64,000 nucleotides of DNA from Salinarimonas soli (GCF_008386575.1 NZ_VUOA01000018.1:1-64000), one strand, 5' to 3'; numbered from the stretch's first letter, positions 8,570-19,154 are shown. A program made the numbers and translations. The notes: generated from the sequence alone by a model not told the origin.

Positions 8570-9688
8570 ATGCCCGGCGCCCTCGAAGGCCTCCTCGTCG
8601 TCGCCATTGAGCAGGCGGTCGCTGCCCCCATGTGCACGCTACGCCTCGCCGACGCGGGCGCCCGCGTGATCAAGATCGAGCGCCCGGAGGGAGACACGGC
8701 CCGGCATTACGACGCCGCGGTTCAAGGCCTGAGCGCCTATTTCGCCTGGTTGAACCGGAGCAAGGAGAGCGCGGTCCTCGACCTGAAGAGCCCGGACGGC
8801 CTCGCCCTCGCCCAAAGACTCGCGGCGCACGCGGACGTCGTGGTCCAGAACCTCGCGCCGGGCGCCGCGGCGCGCCTCGGGCTCGACGCCGCAGCGCTCA
8901 CCGCCCTGCATCCGCGCCTGATCGCGGTCGACATCGTCGGCTATGGCGGCGACACGCCCTATCGCGACATGCGGGCCTACGACATGCTCGTCCAGGCCGA
9001 GAGCGGCGTCTGCGCGGTCACCGGCACGCCCGAGACGCCCTCCAAGGTCGGCGTCTCGGTGGCCGACATCGCGACGGGCATGAACGCCCATGCGGCGATC
9101 CTGGAGGCGCTGATCGCGCGGGGTGCTTCCGGCCGGGGACGGGCGATCGAGATCGCGATGTTCGACGGCATGGCGGACTGGATGAGCGTCCCGCTTCTCC
9201 ATCATACGGAGGGCGGGCGCCCTACCGCCCGCCACGGCCTGTCGCACGCCTCCATCTATCCTTATGCCCGCTACGCCTGCCGTGACGGCGACGTGGTGAT
9301 CGCGGTGCAGCACCAGGGCGAGTGGCATCGGTTCTGCGAGGGCGTGCTCGGACGGCCGGACCTGACGCGCGACGATCGCTTCGCCGACAATGCGCGGCGG
9401 GTACGCAACCGAGAGGCTCTCGACGCCATTATTGCGCCCCGCTTCGCCGCCCTCGCTCAGGGCGACGCCATCGGGCTTCTTGAGGCGAATGCCATCGCCT
9501 GGGCCAGGGTCTCAGGCGTCGCCGATCTCGCGGGGCATCCCGCCCTGCGCTGCCTGGAGAGCCCGACGGGCGACGGGGGGCACTTTCTCGTGCCGCGTCC
9601 GGCCGGTCGAGAGCCGTTCGCGCCGGGGCCCGTGCCCCGTCTCGGCGAGCACACGGACCGGATCCGCGCGGAGTTCGCGGCCCCGTAG
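8570..9688 (+). CDS. Class III CoA-transferase (CaiB/BaiF family)
   Basis: A 372-residue family III CoA-transferase, which moves CoA between carboxylic acids. The N-terminal block with GARVIKIERPEGD, the LNRSKESAVLDLKSP segment and RAYDMLVQAESG, where the catalytic aspartate is expected, are all typical. A GAGG ribosome site precedes the ATG. It lies 181 bases after dctM on the same strand. That gap shows no gene or clear signal. The gene could activate an acid imported by the TRAP system, but this is inference from position only. Confidence 0.88.
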   Translation: MPGALEGLLVVAIEQAVAAPMCTLRLADAGARVIKIERPEGDTARHYDAAVQGLSAYFAWLNRSKESAVLDLKSPDGLALAQRLAAHADVVVQNLAPGAAARLGLDAAALTALHPRLIAVDIVGYGGDTPYRDMRAYDMLVQAESGVCAVTGTPETPSKVGVSVADIATGMNAHAAILEALIARGASGRGRAIEIAMFDGMADWMSVPLLHHTEGGRPTARHGLSHASIYPYARYACRDGDVVIAVQHQGEWHRFCEGVLGRPDLTRDDRFADNARRVRNREALDAIIAPRFAALAQGDAIGLLEANAIAWARVSGVADLAGHPALRCLESPTGDGGHFLVPRPAGREPFAPGPVPRLGEHTDRIRAEFAAP

Positions 9689-9697
9689 GCGAAGGGG

Positions 9698-10012
9698 TCA
9701 GCCGAGATTCGCCGAGCGCCCGTTCGCGTGACGGCGCGAGATCCGCCAGGGGCGGACGAGTTCGAGCCGGGCGGTCTCGGAGGGGAGCATCACGCGGGCC
9801 GAGCCGTCGGCCGCGATCTCCTCGACCACGAAGAACCCGAACAGATGGAGGCGCGCCACCGCGGCCTTCGTCGACCGGTCGTCGGCCGTCACGGGCATCG
9901 AGCCTGCCGTATAGACGGTATCCAAAAGGTCCTTCGGCTCGCTCTGGGCAAAGGGTGCGCCACGGCGGCCCGGGAAGGGGATGACGACGGCGGAACGGGA
10001 CTCGGAACGCAT
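9698..10012 (-). CDS. Hypothetical protein, 104 residues
   Basis: I do not recognise this protein. From the ATG at 10012 it is 104 residues, begins with a basic stretch and an unusual VVIPFPGRRG segment, and ends with a small folded-looking part rich in alternating hydrophobic residues. The ATG at 10012 is favoured over upstream starts because a GAGG lies just before it and the upstream residues look non-coding. It is convergent with the CoA-transferase gene (9 bases between stops) and divergent from mazG. Confidence 0.65.
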   Translation of the reverse strand: MRSESRSAVVIPFPGRRGAPFAQSEPKDLLDTVYTAGSMPVTADDRSTKAAVARLHLFGFFVVEEIAADGSARVMLPSETARLELVRPWRISRRHANGRSANLG

Positions 10013-10101
10013 GACGCAACCTCGACTCGACGAACAGGTGGCAAGAATTGCGCGCGCCGCGTTAAAGCGTGGTGAACCATGACAACGCTTTGGAGCCGCC
10101 C

Positions 10102-10923
10102 ATGATCCCATCTCGCGACATCGCCGGTCTCGTCGAGATCATGGCTCGCTTGCGCGACCCCGAGCGCGGCTGCGCCTGGGACGTGGCGCAGGACTTCCGC
10201 TCCATCGTGCCCTACACGCTCGAGGAGGCCTACGAGGTGGCCGACGCGGTGGAGCGGGGCGACCTGCCGGACCTGCGGGACGAGCTCGGCGACCTCCTGC
10301 TCCAGGTCGTGTTCCACGCCCGCATGGCCGAGGAGGAGGGCGCCTTCGCCTTCCCCGACGTGGTCGAGGCGATCACGTCGAAGCTGATTCGCCGCCATCC
10401 GCACGTGTTCGGGGAAGGTGCGACCCGCGATCCCGCCGCCATCAAACGCATGTGGGGGGAGATCAAGGCCCAGGAGAAGGCCGAGCGGCGCGCCGCGCGC
10501 GGCGGCGTCGACGAGAGCCCCGGCCTCCTCGCCGGCGTGCCGGGCGCCCTCCCCGCCCTCACCCGGGCGGAGAAGCTCACCACCCGCGCCGCGACCGTTG
10601 GCTTCGACTGGCCGGACGCCGGTCAGGTGATCGCGAAGATCCGCGAGGAAACCGCCGAGATCGAGGAGGCGTTGGCCGGCGGCGACAAGCCCGCGATCCA
10701 GGACGAGATCGGCGATCTTCTATTCGCGGTCGCCAACCTCGCCCGGCACTGCGGCGTCGATCCGGAGGCGGCTTTGCGCGGCACGAACGCGAAGTTCGAG
10801 CGCCGCTTCCGCCACATCGAGACGGCGCTCGAACGCGAGGGCCGCACGACCGCACAGGCGGGCCTCGGAGAGATGGAGCGCCTGTGGGGCGAGGCCAAGG
10901 ACCGCGAGCGCGGGATCAGCTGA
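10102..10923 (+). CDS. mazG: Nucleoside triphosphate pyrophosphohydrolase MazG
   Basis: A 273-residue all-alpha NTP pyrophosphohydrolase that hydrolyses (d)NTPs to NMP and PPi. Two MazG domains are visible. The first has EEAYEVADAVE and DELGDLLLQVVFHA, and the second has EETAEIEEAL and DEIGDLLFAVANLAR, giving the Mg-binding ExxE and ExxD pairs. The ATG at 10102 has a GGAG site 7 bases upstream and matches the family N-terminus. The last 8 bases overlap the hflX stop on the other strand. Confidence 0.93.
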   Translation: MIPSRDIAGLVEIMARLRDPERGCAWDVAQDFRSIVPYTLEEAYEVADAVERGDLPDLRDELGDLLLQVVFHARMAEEEGAFAFPDVVEAITSKLIRRHPHVFGEGATRDPAAIKRMWGEIKAQEKAERRAARGGVDESPGLLAGVPGALPALTRAEKLTTRAATVGFDWPDAGQVIAKIREETAEIEEALAGGDKPAIQDEIGDLLFAVANLARHCGVDPEAALRGTNAKFERRFRHIETALEREGRTTAQAGLGEMERLWGEAKDRERGIS

Positions 10924-12313
10924 TCTGCCGCGCCGCGGGAAAACGCTGCAGGAGGCGCGGCTCCTTCTCCGGCGCAATCCGGATCGTCATAAGGATCGTC
11001 GTGTCCCCCGCCTCCCGCCGGTCCATCACCTCGGCCTGCTCGTAGAGCCAGTTCAGGCTCGCCCCGTCCGCGGTGTCTAGGCCGATCTCGAAGGTGTGGC
11101 GCCCGGCGCCGACATGCCCCTCGATCGTGGCGAGCAGCGCGTCGACCCCCTCCCCCGTCACGGCGGAGACGAGCGCGGGCCGGCGCTCCTCCGGCATGCG
11201 GGCGATCTGGTTCATCAGGCGCTCGTGCTCCTCCTCCGACAGGAGGTCGGCCTTGTTCCAGACTTCGACCACGCGCCGGTGGTCCTCCGGGTCGATGTCG
11301 AGCTCGCGCAGCACATGCTGCACGTCCAGGGCCTGCGCCTCCGTCTCGCCGTGCGAGACGTCGCGCACGTGGAGGAGAACGTCGGCCTCCATCACGTCCT
11401 CGAGGGTCGCCCGGAAGGCGGCGACGAGCATCGTGGGCAGATCGGAGATGAAGCCCACCGTGTCGGACAGGATGGACTTCTCGCCGTGGGGCAGCTCGAT
11501 GGCGCGCGAGGTCGGGTCGAGGGTGGCGAAGAGCAGGTTCTCGGCGAAGACCTCCGCCCGGGTCATCCGGTTGAACAGGGTCGACTTGCCGGCGTTCGTG
11601 TAGCCCACGAGCGCCACGATCGGGTACGGCACCCGCCGTCGGCTGGTGCGATGGAGCGAGCGGGTGCGCGTGACGGCCTCGAGATCGCGCTCGATGCGGG
11701 TCATGCGGTCCTGGATGAGCCGACGGTCGGCCTCGATCTGCGTCTCGCCAGGCCCGCCAAGAAAGCCGAAGCCGCCGCGCTGGCGCTCGAGGTGCGTCCA
11801 GGAGCGAACGAGGCGGCTCTTCTGGTAGGCGAGGTGCGCGAGCTCCACCTGGAGCGCGCCCTCCCGGGTCCGGGCTCGGCGCCCGAAGATCTCGAGGATC
11901 AGCCCGGTGCGGTCGATGACCTTGCAGCCCCAGGCCTTCTCGAGGTTGCGCTGCTGCACGGGGCTGAGGGCGCAATCCATGACGACGAGGCCGATCTCGT
12001 CAGCGACGATGCGCCCCGCGATCTCCTCCACCTTGCCCTTGCCGAGATAGGTGGCCGGGCGAAGGGCCGAGAGCGGCGCGCCGAAGGCATCGACCACCTG
12101 AAGATCGATCGCGGCCGCAAGACCGACGGCCTCCGACAGGCGCGCCTCCGCGGGACGCGGGTTCTCGACCGTGCCGTCGTCGGGCGCCGACGACCGGCGC
12201 CGGCGCGTCAGGTAGGGACCGACCACATAGGTGCGGGTGCCGACCGCGACATCCTTCTCCGGCTCGGCGAGCCGTTGAAGGCGCTCCTCTCCAGGCGCGC
12301 GCGGTTCGGTCAC
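10916..12313 (-). CDS. hflX: GTPase HflX
   Basis: A 465-residue ribosome-associated GTPase that helps split and rescue stalled 70S ribosomes. It has the HflX N-terminal domain with VFDGELSP-like features (here [19 protein letters not shown]), the [16 protein letters not shown] glycine-rich block and the G1 loop GYTNAGKST. The start is taken as GTG at 12313, one base after the hfq stop, because this fits the tight hfq-hflX operon found in many proteobacteria. Residues further upstream are hfq read out of frame. Confidence 0.93.
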   Translation of the reverse strand: MTEPRAPGEERLQRLAEPEKDVAVGTRTYVVGPYLTRRRRSSAPDDGTVENPRPAEARLSEAVGLAAAIDLQVVDAFGAPLSALRPATYLGKGKVEEIAGRIVADEIGLVVMDCALSPVQQRNLEKAWGCKVIDRTGLILEIFGRRARTREGALQVELAHLAYQKSRLVRSWTHLERQRGGFGFLGGPGETQIEADRRLIQDRMTRIERDLEAVTRTRSLHRTSRRRVPYPIVALVGYTNAGKSTLFNRMTRAEVFAENLLFATLDPTSRAIELPHGEKSILSDTVGFISDLPTMLVAAFRATLEDVMEADVLLHVRDVSHGETEAQALDVQHVLRELDIDPEDHRRVVEVWNKADLLSEEEHERLMNQIARMPEERRPALVSAVTGEGVDALLATIEGHVGAGRHTFEIGLDTADGASLNWLYEQAEVMDRREAGDTTILMTIRIAPEKEPRLLQRFPAARQIS

Positions 12314-12314
12314 G

Positions 12315-12566
12315 TCAGGCCTTCTCGGCGACCTCGTCCGGCTCGAACAGCTGTACGGGGTGGCTCGGCATGATCGTGGAGATCGCGTGCTTGTAAACGA
12401 GCTGGGAATGCCCATCCCGCCGCAGGAGCACACAGAAATTGTCGAACCACGTCACCACTCCCTGCAATTTGACGCCATTCACTAGAAAGATCGTCAGAGG
12501 GATTTTGTTCTTGCGGACATGGTTCAGGAACGTGTCCTGGAGATTTTGTGCGCGCTCGCCCGCCAT
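12315..12566 (-). CDS. hfq: RNA chaperone Hfq
   Basis: An 83-residue Sm-like hexameric RNA chaperone that pairs small RNAs with mRNAs. The Sm1 region holds [12 protein letters not shown] and [14 protein letters not shown]. The Sm2 signature YKHAIST is intact. A GAGG ribosome site with an A-rich spacer lies before the ATG. It is the first gene of the hfq-hflX operon. A 7-bp stem (12583-12607) lies in its leader just upstream of the ribosome site. Confidence 0.97.
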   Translation of the reverse strand: MAGERAQNLQDTFLNHVRKNKIPLTIFLVNGVKLQGVVTWFDNFCVLLRRDGHSQLVYKHAISTIMPSHPVQLFEPDEVAEKA

Positions 12567-12659
12567 GTGTTTTTCCTCGTTAGCCCGCCTTCGGGGGAAG
12601 GGCGGGCCTGCCCGTTTGCGTGGTGACCACCCGAAGGACGGTCATGAGCCTGCCTCGAC

Positions 12660-12688
12660 ATTACAGGGCGGGAACGGTTGCATGGCAA
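12660..12688 (-). promoter_or_regulatory. Possible sigma-70 promoter of hfq
   Basis: On the minus strand TTGCCA (12683-12688) and TGTAAT (12660-12665) are separated by 17 bases, giving a start about 85 bases before hfq. The leader then contains an inverted repeat GCCCGCC...GGCGGGC (12583-12607) directly before the ribosome-binding site. Assigned from pattern only; other promoters are possible in this spacer. Confidence 0.4.
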
Positions 12689-12754
12689 GAGGAGAACGGC
12701 GGGGACTGCCAAGTTTTCCCGCCCCGCGGGTGCTTATTTTTTGAGCAACTTGCC

Positions 12755-14125
12755 TTAAGCGCCGATTCCAAGCGACTTCAGCTTCCGATGGAGGGCCGAT
12801 CGCTCCATGCCGATGAACTCCGCCGTGCGCGAGATGTTGCCGCTGAAGCGGGCGATCTGGGCGACCAGATATTCGCGCTCGAAGATCTCGCGGGCGTCGC
12901 GCAGGGGAAGCGACATCAGCTTCTCGCCGCCGGCCCCGTTCGGGGTCACGGGCACCAGCGCCCCCACCTCGCTCGGCAGCATCTCGGCCGTGACGGGCGC
13001 CTCCGGGTCGCCCACGGCGAGAATCATGAGCCGCTCGATGTTGTTGCGCAGCTGGCGGACATTGCCCGGCCAATCGTGCGACTGCAGGACGGCCATCGCG
13101 TCGTCGGCGATCCGCCGCCTCGCGAGACCCGTCGCCGACGAGATCTGGTCCATGAAGAACTCGATGAGCTCGGGCACGTCCTCGCGCCGCTCGTGAAGCG
13201 AGGGCACGCGGATCGGTACCACGCTCAGGCGATGGAACAGGTCCTCGCGGAAGCGGCCCGCCTGGATCTCGGCCGCGAGGTCGCGGCTCGACGACGAGAT
13301 GATCCGAACGTCCACGTGGACGCGGGTGGTGCCGCCGACGCGCTGGAAGTTCTGGTCGACGAGAACGCGCAGGATGCGGTTCTGCGTCTCGCGGGGCATG
13401 TCGGCGATCTCGTCGATGTAGAGCGTGCCGCCGTGCGCCTCTTCCAGCGCACCGATCCGGCGCCCGCCCTCGCTCGACGCCTCGACGCCGAACAGCTCGG
13501 CCTCCATGGTCTCGGGCGTGATCGTGGCGGCGTTGATAACCACGAAGGGGCCGTTCGCCCGCGCCGAGGTACCGTGGATCGTGCGGGCGGTGAGCTCCTT
13601 CCCGCTTCCGGGCGCGCCGGTGATGAGGATGCGGGCATTGGTGGGCGCGACGCGCTCCACCGTCTGGCGCAGCTGGTTGACGACGGACGAGCGTCCGGCG
13701 ATCCGGCTCGCCTGGACCGAGCGCGCCCGCAGATCCTTCACCTCACGCTTGAGGCGGGAGGCCTCCAGGGCGCGCTCGGCCACGAGCACGAGCCGGTCGG
13801 CCTTGAAGGGCTTCTCGATGAAGTCGTACGCCCCCGCCTTGATGGCCGACACGGCCGTCTCGATGTTGCCGTGGCCGGAGATCATGACGACGGGCATCTC
13901 GGGATGCTCGGCCTTCACGGCATCGAGCACCTGCAGGCCGTCGAGGCGGCTACCCTGCAGCCAGATGTCCAGGAAGATCAGGTGCGGGCGCCGGGCCGCG
14001 ACGGCGGCAAGCGCGTCGTCAGCGCCACCGGCCGTCCGCGTGCGGTGCCCCTCGTCCTCGAGGATGCCTGCCACGAGGTCGCGGATGTCGGCCTCGTCGT
14101 CGACGATGAGAATGTCTGCGCTCAT
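12755..14125 (-). CDS. ntrX: Nitrogen response regulator NtrX
   Basis: A 456-residue response regulator partner of NtrY. It has an N-terminal receiver (phosphoacceptor near D53 in FLDIWL), a central AAA+ domain with a P-loop GAPGSGKE and a C-terminal Fis-type helix-turn-helix (NISRTAEFIGMERSALHRKL). The loop that carries GAFTGA in sigma-54 activators is replaced here by a segment reading ELFGVEASSEGGRRIG, so direct sigma-54 contact is unlikely. The ATG overlaps the ntrY stop (ATGA), showing translational coupling. Confidence 0.95.
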   Translation of the reverse strand: MSADILIVDDEADIRDLVAGILEDEGHRTRTAGGADDALAAVAARRPHLIFLDIWLQGSRLDGLQVLDAVKAEHPEMPVVMISGHGNIETAVSAIKAGAYDFIEKPFKADRLVLVAERALEASRLKREVKDLRARSVQASRIAGRSSVVNQLRQTVERVAPTNARILITGAPGSGKELTARTIHGTSARANGPFVVINAATITPETMEAELFGVEASSEGGRRIGALEEAHGGTLYIDEIADMPRETQNRILRVLVDQNFQRVGGTTRVHVDVRIISSSSRDLAAEIQAGRFREDLFHRLSVVPIRVPSLHERREDVPELIEFFMDQISSATGLARRRIADDAMAVLQSHDWPGNVRQLRNNIERLMILAVGDPEAPVTAEMLPSEVGALVPVTPNGAGGEKLMSLPLRDAREIFEREYLVAQIARFSGNISRTAEFIGMERSALHRKLKSLGIGA

Positions 14126-16410
14126 GAAATCGCCAATCGTCTGCCGGCCGCCGCGGGGGCAGCCTCCTCGTTGCTGTTGGTCTGGGCCGCGCGGGGGAAC
14201 CACAGGCGGACCCACGCCCCCCGGCCCCCCGGATTGTCGAGAAGCTCGATCCCGCCGCCGTGCTCCTCGAACACCTTGCCCACGATGGGCAGTCCGAGGC
14301 CCGTGCCGCCGTCGCGGGTGGTCATGTAGGGTTCGAGCAGCCGCTGCCGGCCCTCCGCCGGGAAGCCCTTGCCGGTGTCGACGATGTCGATCGCCAGCCG
14401 CCCGGCATCGTCGCTCACGCTCACCCGGATGACGGGTTCCCCCCGCTCGCTCTCGGGCAGGGCCGCGATGCCCTCCGTGGCGTTCTTCACGATATTCGTG
14501 ACGGCCTGGGACACCAGCCGTCGGTCGAAGCGGGCCCGCACGGGGATCGCGGCGCCGTCATCGTCGAACCGGATCTCGGGATGCGCGATGCGCATCATGA
14601 AGACGACCTGACGGACGATCTCGCTCAGGTCCTCCTCGCCCATGGTGGGCTTGGGCATTCGCGCGAAGGAGGAGAACTCGTCCACCATCCGCTTGATGTC
14701 GTCGACCTGGCGGACGATCGTCGCGGTGCATTGGTCGAAGACCTCGCGATCCGTGGTGATCACCTTCCCGTACTTGCGGCGGATGCGCTCGGCGGAGAGC
14801 TGGATCGGGGTGAGCGGGTTCTTGATCTCGTGCGCGATGCGTCGCGCCACGTCGGCCCAGGCGGAGGTGCGCTGGGCTGAGACGAGGTCCGTGATGTCGT
14901 CGAGGGTGACGACCAGCCCCTTATCCTCGCCGCGCGCTTGCTCGCTCGTCACCCGCACGTTGACCGTCCGCTCGCGGCCCTTGCGTGTCATCTGGATCTG
15001 CTGCTGGAGCAGGCGCTGGCGCGAGCCCCTCGCCTCCTCCAGGAGGCCGGCGATCTCGGGCAGCACCTCCGCGGCGGACCGGCCGACGAGGTCCTGCCGT
15101 TCGAGGTCGAGCAGCGTCTCGGCGGACGGGTTGGCGATCGTGATCACGTCGCGCCCGTCGACGCCGATCACGCCGGCCGACACCCCGGCGAGAACGGCCT
15201 CGGTGAAGCGGCGCCGGCGGTCCATGAGGTCGCTCGTGGTCAGGAGGCTGTCGTGCTGGCGGCGCAGCTCCGAGGTCATGGAGTTGAAGGTCTCGCCGAG
15301 GCGCGCGAGATCGCCCTCCGGCCGCCGCACGGGCACCTGGACGTAGAAATTGCCCTGGGCGACCTGCCCCGTGGCATAGATGAGGCGGCGGATCGGGGTG
15401 ACGAAGCGATTGGCGAAGCGCAGGCCGAACCAGACCGCCGAGAACAGCACGATGAGCGACACGAGCGCGAACATCGAGGCGAAGGCCACCTGGGTCCCGA
15501 GGCTCTTCTTCTCCAGCGCCTCGTAGATCGCGATGCCCTCGGCCGCCTGCGCCGGAAACTCGACCGCTTCCTTGTCGACGGCCCGCGCGACGAACAGCAC
15601 CCGGCCGCCATGGGCGGCAAGCCGCACGGCGGCGCGGAACACGTTGCCCTCGCGCGGCACGAAGCAGAACGCGTCCTTCTCGGACACGTCGTCGATGTCG
15701 TCGGCGCCCGGCGGCTTGAGCCCCTCGATCGGCCTGAGGTCGATCCGCTCCACGACGCTGCCGTTCGGCTCCACGATCATCGCGACGGGGAAGCCGAGAA
15801 ACGTCGCACGCGACGCCATGAAGTCCACGAAAACCTTACGGTCCGCGTCGAACAGGACCTTGGCGCGGTTGAGGTCCGCCGCCATGAGGTTCGTCTCGCG
15901 AACCATCGTCCGGCACTGCAGCTCGCGATAAGACTGCGCGATCTGCCCCGTGCGCTGCATGAGCTCGCGGATCCAGCCCGTGAACCAGGGATCGAGCCCG
16001 CGCTCCAGGGTGACCATCGCGACGATGGCGACGAGGATCGCCGGGAAGGTCGCCACGAGGCTGAACAGGCCGACGATGCGGATGTGGAGCCCCGCCGCGG
16101 CGGCTCGCGCCATGCGGGCGCGCACGATGCCGCGGGCCTCCCAGACGACGGTGCCGGCCAGGACAAGAACCAGGACGATATTGAGCCGGAAGGCCCAGAC
16201 CACGACGTCGTGGGTCGGCAGGACGGGGGTGAGGCCCGACAGAATCAGGAAGGTCGCGAGCGCCGAGCTGAGGGCCGCGGCGACGGCGACGGCGCCGAAC
16301 CAGCCCGGCGCGTGCCGATCGACGTCCACGCTGCTCGCGCTGCGGGTGGAACCAGGTTCGTTCAAGTGTGCCTCGGAAGACGGACCGCCCGCACGACGGG
16401 GGCTAGTCAT
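14122..16410 (-). CDS. ntrY: Nitrogen sensor histidine kinase NtrY
   Basis: A 762-residue membrane sensor kinase. It starts with several hydrophobic spans, then a periplasmic-like region, a HAMP linker, a PAS domain, the phosphoacceptor H-box [16 protein letters not shown] and a HATPase_c domain with the GTGLGLPIV box. It phosphorylates NtrX and links nitrogen, redox and envelope signals in alphaproteobacteria. The start at 16410 (MTSPRR) gives the usual NtrY length; the frame remains open upstream without a convincing N-terminus. Confidence 0.94.
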   Translation of the reverse strand: MTSPRRAGGPSSEAHLNEPGSTRSASSVDVDRHAPGWFGAVAVAAALSSALATFLILSGLTPVLPTHDVVVWAFRLNIVLVLVLAGTVVWEARGIVRARMARAAAAGLHIRIVGLFSLVATFPAILVAIVAMVTLERGLDPWFTGWIRELMQRTGQIAQSYRELQCRTMVRETNLMAADLNRAKVLFDADRKVFVDFMASRATFLGFPVAMIVEPNGSVVERIDLRPIEGLKPPGADDIDDVSEKDAFCFVPREGNVFRAAVRLAAHGGRVLFVARAVDKEAVEFPAQAAEGIAIYEALEKKSLGTQVAFASMFALVSLIVLFSAVWFGLRFANRFVTPIRRLIYATGQVAQGNFYVQVPVRRPEGDLARLGETFNSMTSELRRQHDSLLTTSDLMDRRRRFTEAVLAGVSAGVIGVDGRDVITIANPSAETLLDLERQDLVGRSAAEVLPEIAGLLEEARGSRQRLLQQQIQMTRKGRERTVNVRVTSEQARGEDKGLVVTLDDITDLVSAQRTSAWADVARRIAHEIKNPLTPIQLSAERIRRKYGKVITTDREVFDQCTATIVRQVDDIKRMVDEFSSFARMPKPTMGEEDLSEIVRQVVFMMRIAHPEIRFDDDGAAIPVRARFDRRLVSQAVTNIVKNATEGIAALPESERGEPVIRVSVSDDAGRLAIDIVDTGKGFPAEGRQRLLEPYMTTRDGGTGLGLPIVGKVFEEHGGGIELLDNPGGRGAWVRLWFPRAAQTNSNEEAAPAAAGRRLAIS

Positions 16411-16597
16411 ACGATTAGCTGATGCTGAAACACAACACTGTGATCGGAATTCAACATTTCTAAGGCAGCGAGGCGCAATCGGCGACCGAGCTGCCCGGTG
16501 ATCTCGCCCGAGCGGGGCTCGCACGGGGCAGCCCATGACGCAGTCGCCCAGCGCCGGCCTGCTCCGGGCGAATCACAGGCGCAGGGCGGCGGAGCGG

Positions 16598-18043
16598 TCA
16601 GCGTCCGTTGCGGATGACCTGGAGATCGAGGTCCCGCACCTTCTTGCGCAGGGTGTTCCGGTTGAGCCCGAGAAGCTCGGCGGCCCGGATCTGGTTGCCG
16701 CGCGTGGCGGCGAGCGCAGCGCCGATCAGTGGGCCTTCGATCTCGCGCAGGATCCGGTGATAGAGGCCCGGAGGCGGCAGGTTATCCTTGAAGGCGCTGA
16801 AATATTGCGTGAGGTGGCGGTCGACCGCGCTCGCCAGATCGTCGCCGCCGTTCGCCTCCGCGGCGGACGGTGCCATGGCCGGCATCGGCCGGGTGTCGAG
16901 CTCCGCCTCGATGATGGGGCCCGTAATCGTGTCCTGCGGGTAGAGAGCCGCGAGGCGGCGAATCAGGTTCTCGAGCTCGCGCACGTTCCCGGGCCAGCGG
17001 TAGCGCTTGAGCTTCTCCATGGCCTCGACGTCGATCTGCTTCGTGGCGAGCCCCTCCTTCGCGACAAGCGCGAAGAAGTGGCGGGCGAGATCGGGCACGT
17101 CCTCAGCCCGCTCGCGCAAGGGCGGCAGGCGCAGGGGGACGACGTTGAGGCGGAAGAACAGGTCCTCGCGAAACAGGCCCTGCTGGATCGAGATCCTGAG
17201 GTCCTTGTTTGTCGCGGCCACGATGCGGACGTTGGTCTTGATGGGCGTGCGGCCGCCGACCGTGGTGTACTCGCCCTGCTGGAGCACCCGCAAAAGGCGG
17301 GTTTGCGCTTCCATCGGCATATCGCCGATCTCGTCGAGGAACAGCGTGCCACCCTCGGCCTGCTCGAAGCGGCCGGCGCTGCGGGCGGTCGCGCCCGTGA
17401 AGGCGCCCTTCTCGTGCCCAAACAGCTCCGATTCGATGAGGTCGCGCGGGATCGCGGCCATGTTCACGGCCACGAAGGGGCCGGCGCGGCGCTTGCCGTA
17501 ATCGTGGAGGGCGCGGGCCACGAGCTCCTTGCCGGTCCCCGACTCGCCCATGATCATCACGGTGAGATCGGTGGGCATCAGCCGCGCGAGCGAGCGGTAG
17601 ATCTCCTGCATGGCGGGCGAGCGGCCCACGAGCGGGATGTCCTCCACCTCGGGCTTTCCGAGCGGCGCGGCGCCCCGTGGCCGCGCGAGGGCGCGGCCCA
17701 CGATGGCCACGAGCTCCTTGAGGTCGAAGGGCTTGGGCAGGTACTCGTAGGCGCCCCGCTCGGACGCCTTGATGGCGGTCATGAACGTGTTCTGCGCGCT
17801 CATGACGATGATCGGCAGCTCGGGCCGGGATTTCTTGATTCGCGGCAGGAGGTCGAACGCGTTCTCGTCGGGCATCACCACGTCGGTGATGACGAGATCC
17901 CCCTCCCCTTGCGACACCCACCGCCACAGGGTCGCGGCATTCCCCGTGGAGCGCACCTCGTAACCGGCGCGGGCAAGCGCCTGGTTCAGGACGGTGCGGA
18001 TCGCGGCGTCGTCGTCGGCGAGAAGGATCTGTCCGGTGGGCAT
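16598..18043 (-). CDS. ntrC: Nitrogen regulation protein NtrC
   Basis: A 481-residue sigma-54-dependent activator for nitrogen starvation genes. It has a receiver with phosphoacceptor D54, an AAA+ domain with GESGTGKE and an intact GAFTGA loop, and a C-terminal Fis-like helix-turn-helix ([16 protein letters not shown]). It is the third gene of dusB-ntrB-ntrC, starting just 2 bases before the ntrB stop. NtrB controls its phosphorylation. The intact GAFTGA contrasts with NtrX nearby. Confidence 0.96.
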   Translation of the reverse strand: MPTGQILLADDDAAIRTVLNQALARAGYEVRSTGNAATLWRWVSQGEGDLVITDVVMPDENAFDLLPRIKKSRPELPIIVMSAQNTFMTAIKASERGAYEYLPKPFDLKELVAIVGRALARPRGAAPLGKPEVEDIPLVGRSPAMQEIYRSLARLMPTDLTVMIMGESGTGKELVARALHDYGKRRAGPFVAVNMAAIPRDLIESELFGHEKGAFTGATARSAGRFEQAEGGTLFLDEIGDMPMEAQTRLLRVLQQGEYTTVGGRTPIKTNVRIVAATNKDLRISIQQGLFREDLFFRLNVVPLRLPPLRERAEDVPDLARHFFALVAKEGLATKQIDVEAMEKLKRYRWPGNVRELENLIRRLAALYPQDTITGPIIEAELDTRPMPAMAPSAAEANGGDDLASAVDRHLTQYFSAFKDNLPPPGLYHRILREIEGPLIGAALAATRGNQIRAAELLGLNRNTLRKKVRDLDLQVIRNGR

Positions 18044-18044
18044 C

Positions 18045-19154
18045 TCACGGGCTCTCGTCATCGGCAGCGCGCCCGTCACGGGCACGGTACAGGGGCAACA
18101 GAATGCGGAAGGTGGTACGCCGCGGGGCCGGATCGCATTCCACGACGCCCCCGTGGTCGCCCACGATCTTCGCGACCAAAGCAAGTCCGAGGCCAGAGCC
18201 CTGCGCCTTCGTGGTGACGAAGGGCTCGAACAGCTCGGGCATGAGATCGGGCGGGATGCCCGGCCCGTTGTCGCGCACGCTCACCTCGATGGGCAGGCTG
18301 ACGCGCTCGGTCGAGCCCGGCACCTGGAGGCGCACGCCGGTGCGGTAGGCGGTCGAGAGCACGATCTCGCCGTCCAGCGCGTCGATGCCGATCGCCTCGG
18401 CGGCGTTCTTGACGAGGTTGAGGACGATCTGGACGAGCTGGTCGCGATTGCCGAGCACGGGCGGCAGGGACGGGTCGTAGGTCTCGACGAAGCGGACGTG
18501 GCGGGCGAATCCGGACTGGGCGAGCCGCTTCACGTGGTCGAGCACGCCGTGGACGTTGACCGGCCCGCGCTCGACGGGCCGCTCGTCGCCAAACAGCTCC
18601 ACCCGCTCGACAAGCTTCACGATGCGGTCGACCTCCTCGTAGATGAGGCGCGTGAGCAGCCGGTCGCTGTCGTCCACCGAGCCCTCGAGGAGCTGGGCGG
18701 CGCCGCGGATCCCGGAGAGCGGGTTCTTGATCTCGTGAGCGAGCATCGAGCCCAGCGCCGTCATGGACCGGGCCGCGCCGCGATGGCTGAGCTGGCGGTC
18801 CATCTTGTCGGCGATGGTGCGCTCCTGGAGCATCAGGACGATGACCTCGCTGCCCTCCTCCAGGGGCGTGGCGAACACGTCGACGATGCGCTCGGCGCCG
18901 ATCCTGGGGCTCCCGAGGTCCACCCGGTACTCGCTCACGCTCGCGCCGCGCCGGCTGACCTCCGCGGCGAGGGCCACCACGGGCGAGCCGAAGGGCATGA
19001 TCTCGGCGAGCGTCTGCCGGCGCATCACCCTGAGGCTCATGTCGAAGAACGACTCGGCCGCGCTGTTGGCGTTGAGGATCGCGCCGTCGGCCGCGAGCGT
19101 CAGCACCGGCATCGGGAGCGCGTTCAGGATGAGGTCGCTCGCGATCGGCGTCAT
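18045..19154 (-). CDS. ntrB: Nitrogen sensor histidine kinase NtrB
   Basis: A 369-residue cytosolic kinase/phosphatase for NtrC, normally governed by PII proteins. It has an N-terminal PAS domain, the H-box [18 protein letters not shown] and a C-terminal ATPase with the GSGLGLAL box. The gene overlaps the dusB stop by four bases, so it is translationally coupled to dusB, the conserved order in Rhizobiales. Confidence 0.96.
   Translation of the reverse strand: MTPIASDLILNALPMPVLTLAADGAILNANSAAESFFDMSLRVMRRQTLAEIMPFGSPVVALAAEVSRRGASVSEYRVDLGSPRIGAERIVDVFATPLEEGSEVIVLMLQERTIADKMDRQLSHRGAARSMTALGSMLAHEIKNPLSGIRGAAQLLEGSVDDSDRLLTRLIYEEVDRIVKLVERVELFGDERPVERGPVNVHGVLDHVKRLAQSGFARHVRFVETYDPSLPPVLGNRDQLVQIVLNLVKNAAEAIGIDALDGEIVLSTAYRTGVRLQVPGSTERVSLPIEVSVRDNGPGIPPDLMPELFEPFVTTKAQGSGLGLALVAKIVGDHGGVVECDPAPRRTTFRILLPLYRARDGRAADDESP

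Noticed and set aside
12583-12607. A strong terminator after ntrX at the 7-bp stem in the hfq leader
   Set aside because: There is no T-run on the minus strand and the stem lies next to the hfq ribosome site, so it is more likely a leader structure.
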